From Deltaproteobacteria bacterium (lineage in GTDB: Bacteria; Myxococcota_A; Polyangia; GCA-2747355), in contig JACKDQ010000002.1 of the NCBI GenBank assembly GCA_020633415.1, positions 186,001 to 250,000 on the forward strand: a stretch of DNA of 64,000 nt, read 5' to 3'. The notes below the pieces were generated by a model. It worked only from the letters and a program-made list of their open reading frames with translations. It had not been told where the DNA came from and searched no databases. Every line of letters starts with the position of its first letter. Positions within the stretch are counted from its first letter, which is position 1. Made by a program: the position numbers and the translations under genes. Below are positions 62,612 through 64,000 of this stretch, piece after piece.

Positions 62612-64000
62612 TAGTGCCCTCCCTCGCTGACCTCACCATGCGCGGCGTGGGGATTGGCCTGCGGCAGAACCGCCTTGACCTCGGAGATCGCCACCATCGG
62701 CAAGAAGCGCACAAACAGGCAGAACATCGTAAAGAACAAACCGAAGCTACCGACGAAGGCTGCTACGTCGAAGATCGTCGGCGAGTAGTAGTCCCAACTC
62801 GACGGCAAGAAGTCGCGGTGCAACGTCACGACGATAACGAAGCGCTCGAACCACATGCCGATGTTGACGAAGATCGAAACGATAAACAGCACGACCAGGC
62901 TCTGACGCGCCTTCTTGAGCCAAAAGACCTGCGGGACGACCACGTTGCAGGTCACCATGATCCAGTAAGCCCAGGCGTAGGGACCCAACGCACGGTTTAC
63001 GAACGCGAAACTCTCGTAGGGGTTGGCACTGTACCACGCGGTAAAAAACTCCACCGAGTAGGCGTAACCAACGATCGAGCCGGTGAGCAGCGTGATCTTC
63101 GCCATGTTGTCGAAGTGCCGCATCGTCATCACGCGCTCGAGGCCAAACAGTTTTCGCGCGATCACCATCAGCGTGATCACCATGCCGAAGCCCGAGTAGA
63201 TCGCGCCAGCAACGAAGTACGGCGGGAAGATCGTCGTGTGCCAACCGGGCAGCTGCGAGGTTGCGAAGTCGAAGGACACGACGGAGTGGACCGAGAGCAC
63301 CAGCGGCGTGGCCAACGCAGCGAGCAACAGATAGGCGCGCTCGTAGTGCAGCCAGTGACGCGTCGAGCCGCGCCAACCGAGCGCGAAGATGCCGTAGACG
63401 ATCTTGCGGATACGCGTCTTGGCGCGGTCACGCACCGTCGCCAGGTCAGGAATCAACCCGACATACCAAAAGAGGATCGATACCGTGCCGTAAATCGAGA
63501 CGGCGAAGACGTCCCAGAGCAGCGGACTGCGGAACTGCGGCCACATACCCATCTGGTTGGGAATCGGCAAGGTGTAGTAGATCGCCCAGACGCGACCGAC
63601 GTGAATCGTCGGAAAAAGCAAGGCGCACATGACGGCAAAGATCGTCATCGCTTCGGCGAAGCGGTTGATCGAAGTACGCCACTTTTGTCGGAACAGAAAG
63701 AGGATCGCGGAGATCAGCGTCCCGGCGTGACCAATACCGACCCAGAAGACGAAGTTGGTGATCGCCCAACCCCAGCTCACCGGGTTATTCAGACCCCAAA
63801 CGCCAACACCTTCCCAGAACAGATAGGCGGTGCTAGCGACCAAGATCCCCAAGCCGGTCAGCGCGAATAGAAAGACGCGCCACCAATGCTTTGGCGTCTG
63901 CCACTCCACCGGGCGGCAAACGATCTCAGTCAATTCATTGAAGCTCTTGATACCCAGCGTCAGGGGTACGCGGCGATCGACGGGATCGTCCCATTGGATC
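62611..64000 (-). CDS. actC: alternative complex III NrfD-like membrane subunit ActC (5' truncated by window edge)
   Basis: At least 463 residues, polytopic. A TTG at 63933 could be taken as start, but the frame stays open to the window edge and encodes DDPVDRRVPLTLGIKSFNELTEIV, which resembles the normal ActC N-terminus, so the true start lies beyond 64000. NrfD/PsrC-type features: WEGVGVWGLNNPVSWGW, NFVFWVGIGHAGTLISAILFLFRQKWRTSINRFAEAMT, HYERAYLL. It carries quinol oxidation within ACIII together with ActB, presumably encoded further right. Confidence 0.93.
   Translation of the reverse strand, partial: IQWDDPVDRRVPLTLGIKSFNELTEIVCRPVEWQTPKHWWRVFLFALTGLGILVASTAYLFWEGVGVWGLNNPVSWGWAITNFVFWVGIGHAGTLISAILFLFRQKWRTSINRFAEAMTIFAVMCALLFPTIHVGRVWAIYYTLPIPNQMGMWPQFRSPLLWDVFAVSIYGTVSILFWYVGLIPDLATVRDRAKTRIRKIVYGIFALGWRGSTRHWLHYERAYLLLAALATPLVLSVHSVVSFDFATSQLPGWHTTIFPPYFVAGAIYSGFGMVITLMVIARKLFGLERVMTMRHFDNMAKITLLTGSIVGYAYSVEFFTAWYSANPYESFAFVNRALGPYAWAYWIMVTCNVVVPQVFWLKKARQSLVVLFIVSIFVNIGMWFERFVIVVTLHRDFLPSSWDYYSPTIFDVAAFVGSFGLFFTMFCLFVRFLPMVAISEVKAVLPQANPHAAHGEVSEGGH

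Noticed and set aside
62560..63870. 436-codon plus-strand frame rich in Arg, Asp and His
   Set aside because: Exact antisense of actC, whose membrane helices and operon position are convincing.

Overview
The window reads as a GC-rich bacterial chromosome segment, most likely from a Myxococcota-type (former deltaproteobacterial) organism. The lineage call is an inference from gene content: a Ser/Thr kinase, PilZ domains of the gliding-bacteria type, response regulator plus DUF4388, FHA signalling, MopE-like metal-binding repeats, many lipoproteins with Cys-rich or Asp-rich linkers, an alternative complex III operon, an imuA-imuB-dnaE2 cassette and a bacterial mevalonate/squalene cluster. I saw no tRNA, rRNA, CRISPR array, IS element or prophage. 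The gene order is compact, with many 1-4 nt stop/start overlaps.

Layout. 1-3.1 kb: end of a Ser/Thr kinase and a PilZ-Hsp70-PilZ fusion. 3.3-8 kb: exported proteins (M64 and M28 peptidases, a trypsin-like lipoprotein, a TIKI/ChaN-like protein). 8.2-10.9 kb: CoA-disulfide reductase-rhodanese and two small genes. 11.0-18.3 kb: a complete histidine operon, hisG-hisC/HAD-hisB-hisH-hisF-hisA/IE-hisD, preceded by a His-rich leader peptide (8 His in 28 residues), an antiterminator and an intrinsic terminator, which is classical attenuation architecture. The seven proteins cover every step from PRPP and ATP to histidine, because the phosphatase is fused to HisC and the HisI/HisE activities to HisA. 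18.3-25 kb: HIT protein, exported HD protein, outer-membrane protein, signalling proteins, M50 protease. 25-29.6 kb: MopE-like lipoprotein, a selenocysteine-containing SelD (in-frame TGA followed by a SECIS-like hairpin) and a radical SAM protein like tetraether-lipid synthases. 30-39 kb: lytic transglycosylase, CofD/YvcK-like protein, lipoproteins, HAD phosphatase, a RelA/SpoT-like protein.

39-52.6 kb is an isoprenoid/squalene region: TetR regulator, type 2 IPP isomerase, HMG-CoA reductase, a fused squalene-epoxidase-like/squalene-synthase-like protein and a polyprenyl diphosphate synthase on the plus strand; mevalonate kinase, diphosphomevalonate decarboxylase and phosphomevalonate kinase on the minus strand. 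Between the two arms lies the strangest gene of the window (46077-47954): its N-terminal third matches RNA polymerase beta-prime, with the exact C-x-C-x12-C-x2-C zinc finger and a segment like the sigma-binding clamp helices, followed by a beta-propeller-like region instead of the catalytic core.

52.7-58.2 kb: SOS mutagenesis cassette imuA-imuB-dnaE2 with a strong promoter, a LexA-like operator at the start codon and a tandem repeat inside imuA. 58.2-59.8 kb: a degenerate serine protease and a patatin. 60-64 kb: actF, actE, actD and the 5'-truncated actC of alternative complex III.

All identifications come from reading sequence and remembered family motifs; no search was run.
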